Assembly: GCF_028858725.1 (NCBI RefSeq)
Contig: NC_084759.1
Location: 84,550,944 to 84,614,943 of the forward strand
Source: Colius striatus
Taxonomy: Eukaryota; Chordata; Aves; Coliiformes; Coliidae
DNA: 64,000 nucleotides
Direction: 5' to 3'
Every line of letters starts with the position of its first letter. Position 1 is the stretch's first letter. Below, in pieces: positions 10,936 through 22,472 of the stretch. The notes beneath the pieces are model-generated. The model was not told the origin of the DNA and made no database searches. It saw only the letters and a list, made by a program, of their open reading frames with translations. Position numbers and translations under genes: made by a program.

Positions 10936-12615
10936 TTAAACTGGACTTTTTGCTGAGAGAGGAAGACCATCCTAAGTATTAACGAACTTTTAAGAAATCT
11001 TTACATCCTGAAAAAGGGGAGGATAGAGACTCCTACGTACAACTGATAAAAGTATGCAGATGTTAACAGTATTGGGACTTTGCAGTAAGAAAACTCTTGG
11101 GCTTGATGTGGGTACCTGCCATTTTAAGACTTAAAGATGCAACTAGTCTTTTCCCTTCATGCATTGTTTTGTCTTAAAAATTTCTTTACCGCAGAAGACA
11201 AAGTCAGCAATAACAGGTAGAATAAAATACAAGTCATTGAAAAGCTTAGCAGCATCTGTCTGCCCGCAAGATCTTGCTGAAGGAAAGCTTTGAGCTTGCC
11301 AATGAGATTAAAATGAAGAAGGAGGGGGAAAAAAAAGATGAAAGAAGCTAAGTTATAGGCTTGAAGTCTTTATTACTTTCTGCCAAGGCTGGAAGACCAT
11401 GCCAGCTCTGCCAGGTGTTTTGGAGGAACAACAAAAATGGGTGTGCTTTTTTTGGAGAGAACATGCTTAAGGCCACTTTCCTTAGGAATCAAAATTCCTG
11501 AAGAAACTTCAAAAACTGCTGAATAAAATACTGCTCTGGTGCTGCAATGCATGGGCTGTTACAATTTAAAACAAAGATGAATTCATGCAGGTTGTCAGGC
11601 TTTATATATTTTGACACAACTGATTCCAGTTCTTTTTTTTTAACTGAATGGTTAACAAGCTGAGCACAGCACAGGGCTTCTGTGTGCACGTGTGTGGACA
11701 TGCATGAATGTGCATGCAAGCATTCACACATGATGGGAAGACCAGGGTGTTTAATGCCTGTGTGTGTGTGTGTGTATATGCATATTTGTGTGTGGTTGGT
11801 AGGAAAAAAAACCACAGTAGTCTCAGGTCTTATCAACTGCAGCTGGTTGCAGCCTTTATCTAAACACTTGCCGTGGGATGCAGTGGGGAATTATACTGGC
11901 ATCTGCCATTAATCTTCTGTGCAAAAGAAGTATCTCCTCCATCAGTGTTGGAATAAAACCATTTGTCTGGTGAATGAGGCACAACTAAAAATTAGCCTGC
12001 CGCAGAAGTACAAATCTTCTCATGATGGTATTTTTTAATTATCTACTATCCCTGCCATAGATCATCAAACAGGGCATCTCAAAGTAGTGCAAACTTAACA
12101 GGAAGGTATTTTAGATATTGAGCAGTTTTAATCTTATTTTGGGACATACTATGTGTTCTGAGGTTGCTCTGACCTCCTGGTATGTCATTAGACTGCCAGT
12201 GTATAAATACACACCTGTGCAAACCTTCCTGCGTACTCAGCACTTGACTTCTGTTCCCATAAAATGCTTTGGGGATTCATCTGTGCCTCTCTTGTACCCC
12301 TCATGACCAGATAAGGCCTGGTCTGTTATGGTCCTTAGCCTTGCACAGAGCTTTTGCCACTGCTGCACTCTCCAGCTGTATCACACTGCCTCACAGCTCA
12401 ACTGCTCATCAGTTTGTTATCTGCTTCACAGCCTGAAGAGCAAGAGCTTTAGTCTTGCTGAGGTGAGCACCACATTGGAGGAAAGCAAGAAGCACAGTTC
12501 TTCCTTGCATGAAACAAAGGCCCTGCTAACTTAGCAGCATGGGCCTGCTGCTTCGTGCATTTGCAAGGAGGAATAAAACATGTCTATGCAGGGGGGTTGA
12601 TACTGCAGTCCCTAG
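10936..12615. other. Intergenic DNA with a short TG repeat
   Basis: No gene is recognised. A (TG)n tract of about 18 bp followed by TATATGCATA lies near 11759-11790. The rest is AT-leaning unique sequence. Confidence 0.6.
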
Positions 12616-12966
12616 ATTCACAGATCCATAGAAATGTTTGGTTGGAAAAGACCTTTAAGATTGTTGAGTCTAACCACTAGCCTAACACAGCCAAGCCCAC
12701 CACTAAACCATGTCTCTCAACACATCTACACAACTTTCAAGTATCTTCATAGATGGTGACACCACTCCCTCCCTGAGCAGCCTGTGCCAGTGAAAAACGT
12801 CCTTCCTAATCTCCAGTCTAAACCTCCCTGCCATTACTTGAGCCCATTTCCTCTTGTCCTATCACTTGTTATGTGGGAGAAGAGACCAACCTCCACCTCA
12901 CCACAGCCTCCTGTCAGGTAGTTGCAGAGCATGATCATGTCTCTGCTCAGCCTCCTCAGCCTGATT
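12616..12966 (-). mobile_element. CR1 LINE, 3' fragment
   Basis: The plus strand reads the reverse complement of a CR1 3' end, starting with the terminal region (GGTTGGAAAAGACCTTTAAG at 12641-12660) and continuing through the sequence complementary to the RT C-terminus and a CTCTTGTCCTATCACTTGTT motif. It is more diverged than the copy at 9972-10935 and carries small deletions. Confidence 0.92.
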
Positions 12967-14239
12967 CATGCAAAGCTGGTACTTGTTTGTAATTGCAGGG
13001 CACCCCGACATAACAGTGACATTGTGTGTAAAGTCACAGTTTACTTCAAAGCTGCTACTGGGAAGGAACTGCAAGCAAGTACTACTGGCTGCACGCAGGA
13101 AGGCCTGGAAATGTGTACTCCGTGCTGCACGCTGCAGCACTGCCTCTGCTGAGCCAGGCCAAGTGGAGCTAGGGCTGCTCTGCAGCAAGCACAGCCGCTA
13201 TGTGAGCTACATATAATTGCAGCTGCAGAGCATCTTGCATGTCACTGCTTTCCTTCTTTTTCTTTATGCGATCTAAAAAGATGGGAGGGTATGTGTGCAT
13301 GTCTATATGTGATTGTTAGCTGCTTCCCTTCCCAATTTCTCCTGCCCTATCACTACAGCAGAGCAGGTGTTGCTGCCCACACAGTCACACAGGGCAGGCG
13401 GTGGGCATGCTGGGCTCTTAAATGGTGCTAAGTGAGCCCTGAGCTGGGTGGCACGTTCTGGGCTGAGAGGAAGCGAGCAGAGAGGGCTGTGTGGTAGATG
13501 ATAATTAGCACATGCCACCATCAGTCATGAATGTCTGCCACTGTGACAGTCAGCATGAACCACTGCAGGAGACATGTGGCTCAAAGGGGAAATTTGAGGG
13601 AGCCTCCCATCCCCCCAGTACTGCTGATTTGGCTAGTAGGGACTCAGTTTTTCCATCCATCCATCTCTCCCTCTCTCTCAGGTAAAGACTGTGAAGTCTA
13701 TGGGTAAATGGCAGCACGTTAAACCACAGAAGTCAATTAAAGAGAACTCTTCCTCTCTGCCCAGTGAGCAAAGTAAACACACTGAGCAGTTAATAGCCTT
13801 GTCCTTAAAATAAGGAGGATATTTACCCTCAACACACATAAGGAAAACATTTTTAAGAGCCAGACAGAAATATCAGATATTACTGATGGGATGTTAGGAG
13901 CTGTAAACAATGGGGCTGCAGGAGTGGGGAAATATGTGAAGCTGGCGTGTCAGCCTATTAGCACTGGTGCAAAGCTTTTGTGAGATGATGGGCAGCCTGT
14001 AACTCATTACCTGCATGACCAGGGTGGATTTGCCTGTCACAGCTCTGGCTTCGTGGAGTCGGGCTGGAGCATGTGTATGTGGTTTTTCCCTTCTCTGCCC
14101 CTTTCAGCACACTGAAGGGATGTGGCAGCATGCTACTGCTTCCCTGACCTGCTCACATGCCTTTTTGTGCCACTCCTGTTAATTCTGGTATTTAGTACTA
14201 CCATTCACTAGCAGGTCACGAAATGTCTCCCAGCTTTGA
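12967..14239. other. Intergenic DNA, nothing recognised
   Basis: No exon, repeat family or RNA gene can be supported. Short pyrimidine-rich runs occur at about 13650-13680. Confidence 0.6.
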
Positions 14240-14650
14240 GTTGAACCCACCTCTGACCCAGCTGAGACAATCTGGCACCTCTGTGATGACTATATAACAA
14301 CTCAAATTTGTAGTGTGGAAGGAGAACAGGGCAAGATGGAGGCAACCATGCAGAACCCACAGTTAGCAAGGGAGGGAGGAGGAGCACCAGACTGGAGACC
14401 TCTCTGCAAGCCGTGGTGAGAACGCAGGCTGTACCCCTGCAACCTATGGAGAGCAATGGCAGGACTGAGAGCCACCAGCAGCTCGAGGACGATCGTGTGC
14501 CCAAGGGTGTGATTGTTGTGGATCCTGTGCCAGCGGGGGTGAGCATTGTGGATCTCATGCCAGAGGAGGCAAAGAAGAGCTGCAGTCCTTGGGATGAATG
14601 CACACTGGAGTGGCTAGTGCAGGGCTGGCTGGCTGGCCTGTGAAGGACCC
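14240..14650 (+). mobile_element. ERVL-like LTR fragment (copy 3), degenerate
   Basis: This aligns by eye with the minus strand of the LTR at 57579-58565. Shared blocks include CTGCAAGCCGTGG followed by GCAGGCTGTACCCCTGCAAC, the GGCAAGATGGAGGC initiator-like segment, and a GAATGCACACTGGAG block. Neither TGTC terminus is recognisable, so it is truncated or decayed. It lies opposite in orientation to dystrophin, and its right edge is about 250 bp past the dystrophin poly(A) site. One register encodes AVPLQPM and GRTES motifs shared with the 57579-58565 copy, but there is an in-frame stop in the ATG-started frame. The boundaries are approximate. Confidence 0.65.
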
Positions 14651-14903
14651 TGTGAATGTCAATGAAGACTGATCTGCTCTGAGGCTCATTTCTGCAATGA
14701 GGCAGAAAGCATGGGGCTGGCAATTTCCAAAAAGTTTGGGGAGCAACTGGGGAGGCAGATGAGGCACCAAGACGTGTCCGTTTAACAAGGGGGCCAGGCG
14801 ATGGGCAGCACGGGGTGCTGGGCATGCTCCTAAGGTGAGGGCTGTGGGAAGGGAGAGGCAGCGGGCAGCTCCAGAACCACTGTAGCAAATACAGCACTGC
14901 TTA
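14651..14903. other. Short spacer between LTR fragment and DMD poly(A) site
   Basis: About 250 bp of GC-rich sequence with no feature I can name. On the dystrophin sense strand it is the immediate post-cleavage region. Confidence 0.5.
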
Positions 14904-17427
14904 TAACATAACTGCGTGCTTTATTGATATACACAGTAAAGCAGTATATAATACAATAGTAAGGCATATATTTGGTGAAATTTGGTATGTTGTGAAAAAA
15001 AAATGCAGTAAAACAGAAGTTTATAAAAATAATTAGTAAATGTTACAGTGTTGGTGTTAAAACACAATATATTATGATACTCAAGTAATAAACCGGTACT
15101 GAGTAACAATGAAATAACATGCCATATGGTATTTAAGTGATTCAGCTACACTGATTATGTTTTACAGTTTAATACTTTTGTCATTATAAGGAACATGAAA
15201 TAAATCCCAAATTATGCTTAAAAAAGCAGCGATAAAGCTTTCAACTTTTTAAATATTTTTCAGACAGACTCACTCCAAAACTAAGATCTAGAAAGTAATG
15301 CAAACAAAACAAAACCCTGATGAAAACAACCGTGCAATCCCTATTTCTTCCTTTTTTTTTTCTTCTGAAGAAAAGGTTTAATGGTATAAAGGGAGAAAAA
15401 AACAAAAAGAAACCCATCTTTCTCTCGGGTCTCAGTTTAAACCTTCTGATAAAAAAAAAAGACCGTGAGAAATACCAAGGGTTCCTGTTGTAATAAAGTG
15501 TTACAAAAGCTCTTTCTTAGGAAAGCGGAGGTTAGGGGGAATTGTACCTACTTTTGTAAATGATTTGTCATTGTCGGTATTATTTCAACGATGAGACCTG
15601 GTCACACGATGGACACGTGGTGGTGATGTAACATTATCTGTACGTAATTGTCAGGAACACCACAAAAACCAAAGTGAGGTAGAAATAGCATGACTAGCCA
15701 TGTTCAATGTTAACTAGCATTCAAAATAAAATCTTTCCCAAGTTTAATTACACTTCATACAAGAAGAGGTAACAGATTTTTTCTTTTTTTTTTACTTTTG
15801 CAATATAAAGTCAGGTGGTGTGTTTCTACTTATTCTAAGGTAAAATTAAAAGCTGGTTAAGAAAATGAAGTGGCAAAGCTTTTGTTGACAGCACCTCATA
15901 GCCAAACCTCCCTCTCGTGAGCTGCAGCCATGATGGCTAATCTGGTTCGCTCTCAGTTCCTCTCTCCCTCATGTTACTCTTAACTGTGCGGGATTACTTG
16001 GGGAGAAGTGGGGAGGGAGAAAGGATCAGGGCCTTTGTTTTGGTGATAAATATCCCAGGGAGCAGTGTGGCTACCTTCACCTGATCACCGTACGTGCATG
16101 AGAACAGCAGTAACTCTTCCACAGCCTTTCCCAAAGGTCGCTCACAGCGTTGCAGCTCCTTGGGGCCGGCTGCCACAGCAGGCTAAGACATGGGTTGTTG
16201 GGGAAAGCTCTGGTGTCTTTTTCCAGAGCACCAAGGAGCTTCGTGCTCGTGAACAGCAGCAGGGGCTGGACAAGCGAAGATCCTCTGTGAGTAACCTACT
16301 TGTGCTTCAGGCCAGAAGCTGATCCCACAGCAGGTCAGGAGGGAAATTCTCCCTTTCTCCTCTGCAGCAAAGGTGAGGTGAGTTGTGGCTGCGGGTGGGG
16401 GAAAGCTGTACCCAGCTCCTGCTGAAGCACTGGCCCCTGGCCGTGGCCACCCAGGACGCTAAGGTCCAAAGGTTCAATCTGGTAAGGCAAATGCTACCTT
16501 CCTTTACTAACAGCATTCAGGAATTCAGTCAGCAGAGGAAATGCTGGCACATAGGACGGTCATTAAATTCTTCCCTTTCTTGTGAGGTTTTTCTTTTCTT
16601 TTCTTAATTAACTTTTTTGCAGGCTCTGTCATGCAATGTGCTCTTCCATTTAATTATTGCAAACTAGCTGCGTGATTCACGTTAACTCTTAATACTATTG
16701 GAAAGAAGTGACATAACTGCCTTTGTTGGAAGTTCAGATGTTGTCATTTTTTTTTCCCAGCCAGCCCTAGTCAGACAAAACCAATCACAAATGTGAAGTT
16801 GGCCATTTTGGTGTTGCTGCAGGAAATACCCTTTTTTTTTTGTTTTTCTTTTTCTGTTCAATAGGCAAGGAAAAGAACACAGGACATGAATCTCTCTGAT
16901 GCAGTTACAGAGCTGAAATGAAACTAAACAAATGCACTGCCTCAGTATTTTTTTGTGTGGGTTTTTTTTAAGGGGGTTTCTATAAACAATTATTTTTATA
17001 AAGCACACTTTAGTTTACAATCTTTCATTGTAACTGTTATAAATTTTTTTTAAACAACCCAAAATGCGTTCCATATAAAGAAATGGCAAGTTATTTAGCT
17101 ATCAAGATTTTACATGTAGTTTTCTTATAATTTTTGTACAATTGCATAGACGTGTAAAACCTGCCATTGTTAACAAAACGGTAACAGACTTAGGAAACTA
17201 CTGAAATCTACAGTATAGTACCACTACCCTTCACAAAAATATAGATTTGTTTTCTTGTAAACTCTTACAGTCTAATCCTCTTTGTAGTATGAATATTATA
17301 AAAACCATGCGGGGACGCCTGAAGTTGCAAAACACATCTTGCTATTCTAACACCTTGTCGTCAGTCATCACCGTCACTAAGGTCTCCATCGCTCTTCCCA
17401 AGTCATCTGCCATGTGGAAAAGGCTCC
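14904..17427 (-). other. DMD: Dystrophin 3' untranslated region (exon 79)
   Basis: This runs from the base after the TAG stop to the expected cleavage point just beyond the AATAAA, about 2.5 kb, close to the roughly 2.7 kb of the human UTR. Two blocks resemble the human transcript as I recall it: the proximal part next to the stop (about 16980-17427), and the distal end (about 14904-15190), where the hexamer is followed by GCACGCAGTTATGTTA. The middle (about 15850-16550) is more GC-rich and looks lineage-specific. Homopolymer runs of T or A at 15349-15362, 15782-15793 and 16750-16758 are the only repeats. Confidence 0.9.
14920..14925 (-). terminator. DMD: Dystrophin poly(A) signal AATAAA
   Basis: The minus strand reads ATATCAATAAAGCACGCAGT across this hexamer, matching the end of the human dystrophin 3'UTR as I recall it. 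Cleavage is expected about 15 nt further on, near 14904. I noticed no other AATAAA on the minus strand between the stop codon and this point. Confidence 0.92.
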
Positions 17428-17437
17428 CTACATTGTG
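17342..17437 (-). CDS. DMD: Exon 79 alternative frame (exon 78-skipped C-terminus)
   Basis: Exon 77 ends one base into a codon and exon 78 is 32 bp, so skipping exon 78 shifts exon 79 into a second frame. That frame is open here: after the junction glycine there are 31 codons, starting HNVGSLFHMADD and ending LE, then TAG at 17344-17342. In mammals the exon 78-skipped (embryonic, and myotonic-dystrophy) isoform replaces the last 13 residues with a 31-residue tail of the same length and very similar sequence. The frame overlaps the normal stop and the first 86 bases of the 3'UTR. Its preservation suggests that the embryonic isoform exists in this species, although transcript support cannot be seen here. 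Confidence 0.8.
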   Translation of the reverse strand, partial: HNVGSLFHMADDLGRAMETLVTVMTDDKVLE

Positions 17438-17439
17438 GC
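17428..17439 (-). CDS. DMD: Dystrophin exon 79, final codons and stop
   Basis: Follows a TTTCTTTTTCAG acceptor at 17440. The coding part is GCC ACA ATG TAG, giving Ala-Thr-Met and the stop. Mammalian dystrophin ends Asp-Thr-Met, so the first residue differs by one base (GAC to GCC). The frame is fixed by exon 78 ending on a codon boundary. Confidence 0.95.
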   Translation of the reverse strand, partial: ATM

Positions 17440-20050
17440 CTGAAAAAGAAAGTCAAAGAAGAGGAAATTAAACAGGGGTGGCGTGGCAGCACGTTGGCGG
17501 GAACATGCATCCTGGGGAACCGGAGGAACACAGATCCATCGCTCTCCAGGTCCCACTCTCCACCTTCCCTGGGTGGCGTGCACTGGAGAGAGAGCCCTCT
17601 TTCCAAAAGTCTCCTGGATGAGTCTAATACGTCATTGTCAGCAAAAGCTGCCAGTTTTGCAGAACACTTAGCAGCAATACTGGCTTGGATAGTTAGGGTA
17701 AATGATGCTGACAATAAGCCAGGCATGTGTGTCTGTGTGTGTGTGTTCCAAGAAGACGAAGCTTCACTGTTACAGGTGTTCACCAAGAGCAACGGTTAGA
17801 TCCATTGGCATCACAGAAAAGTTTCTGACTGGTGCTGCAAGTGTTTGACCATTCAGTGTTCTATCAAGGAGAAAACCAGAAACAAACAGATCAGTAGTAA
17901 TTAACTAAATCATTAAACACAAGAGGTCCCAGCAGGATACCTGCACAGATAGCTAAAAGGACGATCAGACTAAACGGCTATAGTTTATTCAGTTGTTTTT
18001 AAAAGATCTTTTGCTTTTCAGACAGCAATCCAGCAAAAAACAGAGATGTCACCATTATCAAGTAACTACTACAACAGTGGTTCACTTGCGTGTTTCTCTT
18101 CCTCCATAACCACTGTAAAGACCTATGAGGGTATAACCCACAACATGTGTGTCCTCCTATACAAAAGTGATAACACAGAGTACAGTTCTGGAGATGAAAC
18201 CTGTCACTTCTCACGCTCATTTTACCACTGCTGCAAGTGGAAAGGAAAGCTAGCACGCTGATCAGCAGTATAAAATGATTTCATCATAATTAGAGACTAA
18301 ACAGCCTTGAAGACAAGAGGGATAAAATTGTCAAAAGTTGCTATTCTAGGCCCTTGGCATACCCTGCCTGGTCTCCAGCTGCTGTATAGGACAGGGTGCA
18401 TCTCCTGCAAGTCCTGTGTCAGACTGGTAGCTCTCTATGACTGTCTCAAACACCCCCTGGCATGAAAAACAACAGAGACATCAGAGTTTAAACAGCTGAA
18501 TCCCATCTGGAATCTGTCTCCTGAAAAAAAATATGACTGAAGAGGGAATGTGACAGAGATCTAGGCATCCTAAAAGATGAACATCCAAGGACTGAGTGTT
18601 CAAGATTTCTTGCAAGGACACGGAGGAACGAGCAGACAGAAGGTCTTAAGCAGAAGGAAATTATACTCCACACAGCACATAATTGTATTACTGAACTCCT
18701 CACCACAGGCCGATGTTGAGGCCAAACACATAAATGAGTTAAAAAAGGGGTTAGAAAATAATCACTGAAAAAAGATTTATTTAGATGCAAAGTGCACATG
18801 ACCCCCAACGGAAGAACTCCCCAGAGTGCTGGCAACTGGAAGTACGTAACAGGGGATGCATTACTCTGTAACACTGAGTGTTGCTATGGCCTGAGAGACT
18901 TGATTTACTACCTGAGAGTACCTGTGATAGATTTGCCTGGAAAAATATGAGAGGTGCAATGCTATCTGCCCACAACAGATAGCTCCTGCTCCCCAGGAAC
19001 ACCTTGCATTAGCCCGGATACTGAGTCCTTGACATGGCCCTTGAGAAAGGAGCACTCGAACGAAGAAAGGACATGGCCAGGGTATACAGGATATACCTTT
19101 TATGCAGTCCTTGCCAGTAATGTGCTGGAGCCTGACTGCTTCCATTGCACACCTACATAGTGGGTGTCCATCCCAGCACAACTGTCTTTTAACAAGAGGA
19201 ATGAACCTGCCCTGTGAGGCAAATCAAACTCGCTGCCCTCTTCCAAATGTTCAAATATCGCTGCAGTTGTGCACTCATGACATTTCTACAGTACAGAGGG
19301 ACTTGGAGTGACACCAGTTAATATTCATCAGCATTTACGGAATGGAAGAAAATGACTCGAGAAATATCCAGAGAAATTTGCTTCTCTGGAGAACTACTAC
19401 CACGTTTTACATTCAAATATTAGTTTTTAGAAGTTGTTTTTATGTGTCATCCAATACAAAAAACTGGGCTGTATCTAAATGACAGCCACTCAACAAGCTG
19501 CCCATTGGGTAGTGAGCTCTGCTGTGCGTGGCAGTTAGTCACCTATGGATACAAAGTACCTGGCTCTAACCCGGTGTGACTCTTCTAACTGCACTAATGC
19601 ACAGAGAAACGGTTGCATCAAAGAGCAATTTCATCCTTACATCCTTAATGTATAGCTGTCCTATTCATCCTAAGTAAAACACTTGTAATTTGCTCGTCAG
19701 CACATCAAGTAACGGCGCCTGAAAAACTCGTGCCGAGTTTTGGACAAAACATGGCTTAAGGCAAATGTATGCTACGTTTATTTCAGATTAAAGGGATACT
19801 GTCTCTTACTGGCACCACGCAAGCTGAGATCAATCCAGCAAACTACACCATGGAATGTGACAATTTGACAGAGCCTTCTGAAAGCAAGAATGAATTTTAG
19901 ATGGGAGATGTTTAAGCAGAGGGAAAGGTAACTGCCCCTGGTGTGCTCTGCATAGCTGAAACTCTGGCGTGGCTGAGCTGTGTTTGGGGCCTGTGCTATC
20001 AAGGCTTTACCAGAATCATTCTGGGAATAACCAGATGATTACCTGCATCA

Positions 20051-20131
20051 TCATAGAATCACAGAATCTTCAGGGTTGGAAGAGACCTTGAAAGATCATC
20101 TAGTCCAACCCTACAAACATCCTGACCCTGC
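20051..20131 (-). mobile_element. CR1 LINE, extreme 3' end fragment
   Basis: The plus strand contains TCATAGAATCACAGAATCTT followed by GGGTTGGAAGAGACCTTGAA and ATCTAGTCCAACCC, the reverse complement of the CR1 3' terminus. Only about 80 bp is preserved. It lies inside intron 78 in dystrophin sense orientation. Confidence 0.9.
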
Positions 20132-22265
20132 ACACTACTTTCCAAAAACCTCTATGCTTTAAATGCTCCTCTTCTTCCTCACCTGCAGCACCCTAGAGAG
20201 AGGAGTCAGGGTGGTGGTGAGCACAGTAACTGGCCAGCAGCCATCAGAGGCACTGCTAAGGCCTGTGGAGTCGTGGCCTCTCCTTCACATTCCTTGTCAT
20301 CTGTTGTTTCTAGAAACAACGATGGGACTTCAGGGCTCTTTGGGGACTCCAACACCACTCACTCCCAGCTTGGGAAGAGTGATTGTCCTTCCGTGGACAT
20401 ACAGCAACTCAAACTAAACCCCACCTTCAGAAAAAACGTTATTAATGTTGTTAATATTATTTTGTTCTGTCAGATACAGAGCTATAAAGGTAAGAAAGGC
20501 AAGCTGGCTTTACAGAAAGAGGCTAGGTCTAGAAAGAATAATTTCAATCTAAAATACAGGAAAAAAGACTTTCAGAAGTATGCCACAATAAGTACAAACT
20601 GCTAAATTGTTCAGGCAACTAAAACACGGGCCAGGAAGACCTTATGCATCCAGGGATGCCTAGGCATCCTTTTAATGCATAAAAATTACAGGAACGTCTG
20701 CTAGTCTCTATCTTTTCTCTGTTAATTGCTGTCACATTTTTTAAATAATCATGCTTCCAATCAGATCTTCCTCCACAAAAGCTACACAGAGGTGTGCTGG
20801 GGCGATTAAGGAGCTATAACTCCCTCTCACCCACAGCATCCACACCACCTCTCTCTCTAGCACAGGTCTTAATTTCCTCTGCAGAAACTAAATGAGCACC
20901 AGTGTGTCTCCTCCCAAGCCACCTGAGTTTACAGCTTAGAGCACGTCCATAAACCACTGATTGCAGTTTATGTTAATAGCTGAGCTGTAAAGTGCAACAG
21001 CTTGCGGACTGCAGTCTCCAGGACAGTCAGGAGATGGGAGGACGGGCCAGAAGAGCAGGCAATATAGTTGTGCTCCAGCCACTCTGGAGCACTGGTGAAC
21101 CCTCAGCTGGATGTCACTTCATGGCCATCAGGTTTTTTGCCTCTTTTGCATGTGACAGCTGGAGCAATCAAGACAGCAAATAGTTCGAGAACAACACAAG
21201 CAATAATTTCCTGGTACTGTGTGTGGGATGAATGCACCCTGTACTATAATGTCTGTTACCTAAATAAGTGCTCAAATTCACTGACTGTTTCCATACAGCT
21301 CTGCTGCTTCTACTGAGTATGTGCTTCCTTGCCCTAAGACTGAAATGCAGCACACTGACATTTTTAATTAAGAAGCCAGTGAGAAAAATACTGTCTCAAA
21401 AGTACTTATAAAAACAGTAATCATAGCTGTCCACTCATTTTTATTCCTATTTTTTAAGTTACACCACCAAAGAAGACATTAATTCCATTCATTCCTTTTT
21501 TTTTTAAAAAAAAGAAATTAAAACTGGAAGTCTTCTCCATGCTTGAGGCACTGAAAGGTTGAACGATGCTACTGTTTAAGAAAAAAAGTAACACACACTT
21601 TGAAATATATCAATAAAGCTCAAAATGGACATGAAGAGTGTTAACATAGACTTAAAAAATGGAAGGAATATTAACACAGGTGCATTTGCTTTGAAAGTAG
21701 AAGACACCTCTATCTGCAGACACTAACTACATCACTTCTGGTCACATATAGAACGACATGTTTCACATCTGCTAAATTTGTTTCAGAGGCTCTACTGGAA
21801 TTAATACCCTTGGGTGAGCGCACAGTAACTGAACGCCAATCTTATACTACGGCTTGTCAGAGAAATAAATGTGGCGCACTCAAGACTTGAAAGAGAGGAT
21901 AGAAAGTAAATTAAGAAACCCCAACACAATGCAGTGCTTTTTTTAGCAGCACAGATTTCTAACCCTTCCCCAGCAAAAGAAAAATCCTTCCTGTTGTGGC
22001 TTGGATTTTGATACCCTTATTAATATTGAGTAATGCCACAAAATCCATGGGATTACACACAAAGACAATACTTAACATGAGTAATGGGATCAAAACCTAG
22101 CTGGGAGGGTTTAAAACCACATGATCTGCCTTGGTGCAAATGGATTTGAACTCTTCACTCTTCATAAGCTGGTGGAGAATTGTGGTTTATATTCAGCTCT
22201 GCAAGTTACCAAGGTCCCTCTGGAACTGCCATCGACCAGAAACATAACTGGAGAGCCATGAATGA

Positions 22266-22472
22266 TTCACAGAATCATAGAATGGTAGGGGTTGGAAGGG
22301 ACCTTTAGAGATCATCTAGTCCAACCCCCCTGTAGAAGCAGGTTCATCTAGATCAGGTTGCATAGGAACATGTCCAGGCGGGTCTTGAAGACCTCCAAGG
22401 GAGGAGACTCCACACCCTCCCTGGGCAGCTTGTGCCAGGGCTCCCTCACCCTCACAGTAAAATAGTTTTTTC
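22266..22472 (-). mobile_element. CR1 LINE, 3' fragment
   Basis: About 205 bp. The terminal signature TCACAGAATCATAGAATGGT and GGTTGGAAGGGACCTTTAGA is followed by the GACCTCCAAGGGAGGAGACT and CCCTGGGCAGC blocks. Low divergence from the usual avian consensus suggests a fairly recent insertion. It lies in intron 78, sense to dystrophin. Confidence 0.94.

Noticed and set aside
14208..14897. 229-codon minus-strand open frame next to the dystrophin 3'UTR
   Set aside because: It lies antisense across the LTR fragment at 14240-14650 and GC-rich flanking DNA; no domain or splice context.
17403..17792. 129-codon minus-strand open frame across the exon 79 acceptor
   Set aside because: It joins intron 78 sequence to the exon 79 alternative frame without splicing. 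Only the part after 17439 is meaningful, and only after an exon 77-79 junction.
18300..18480. GC-richer block in intron 78 considered as a missed exon
   Set aside because: No open frame with splice borders on the minus strand, and the exon series 77-78-79 is complete without it.
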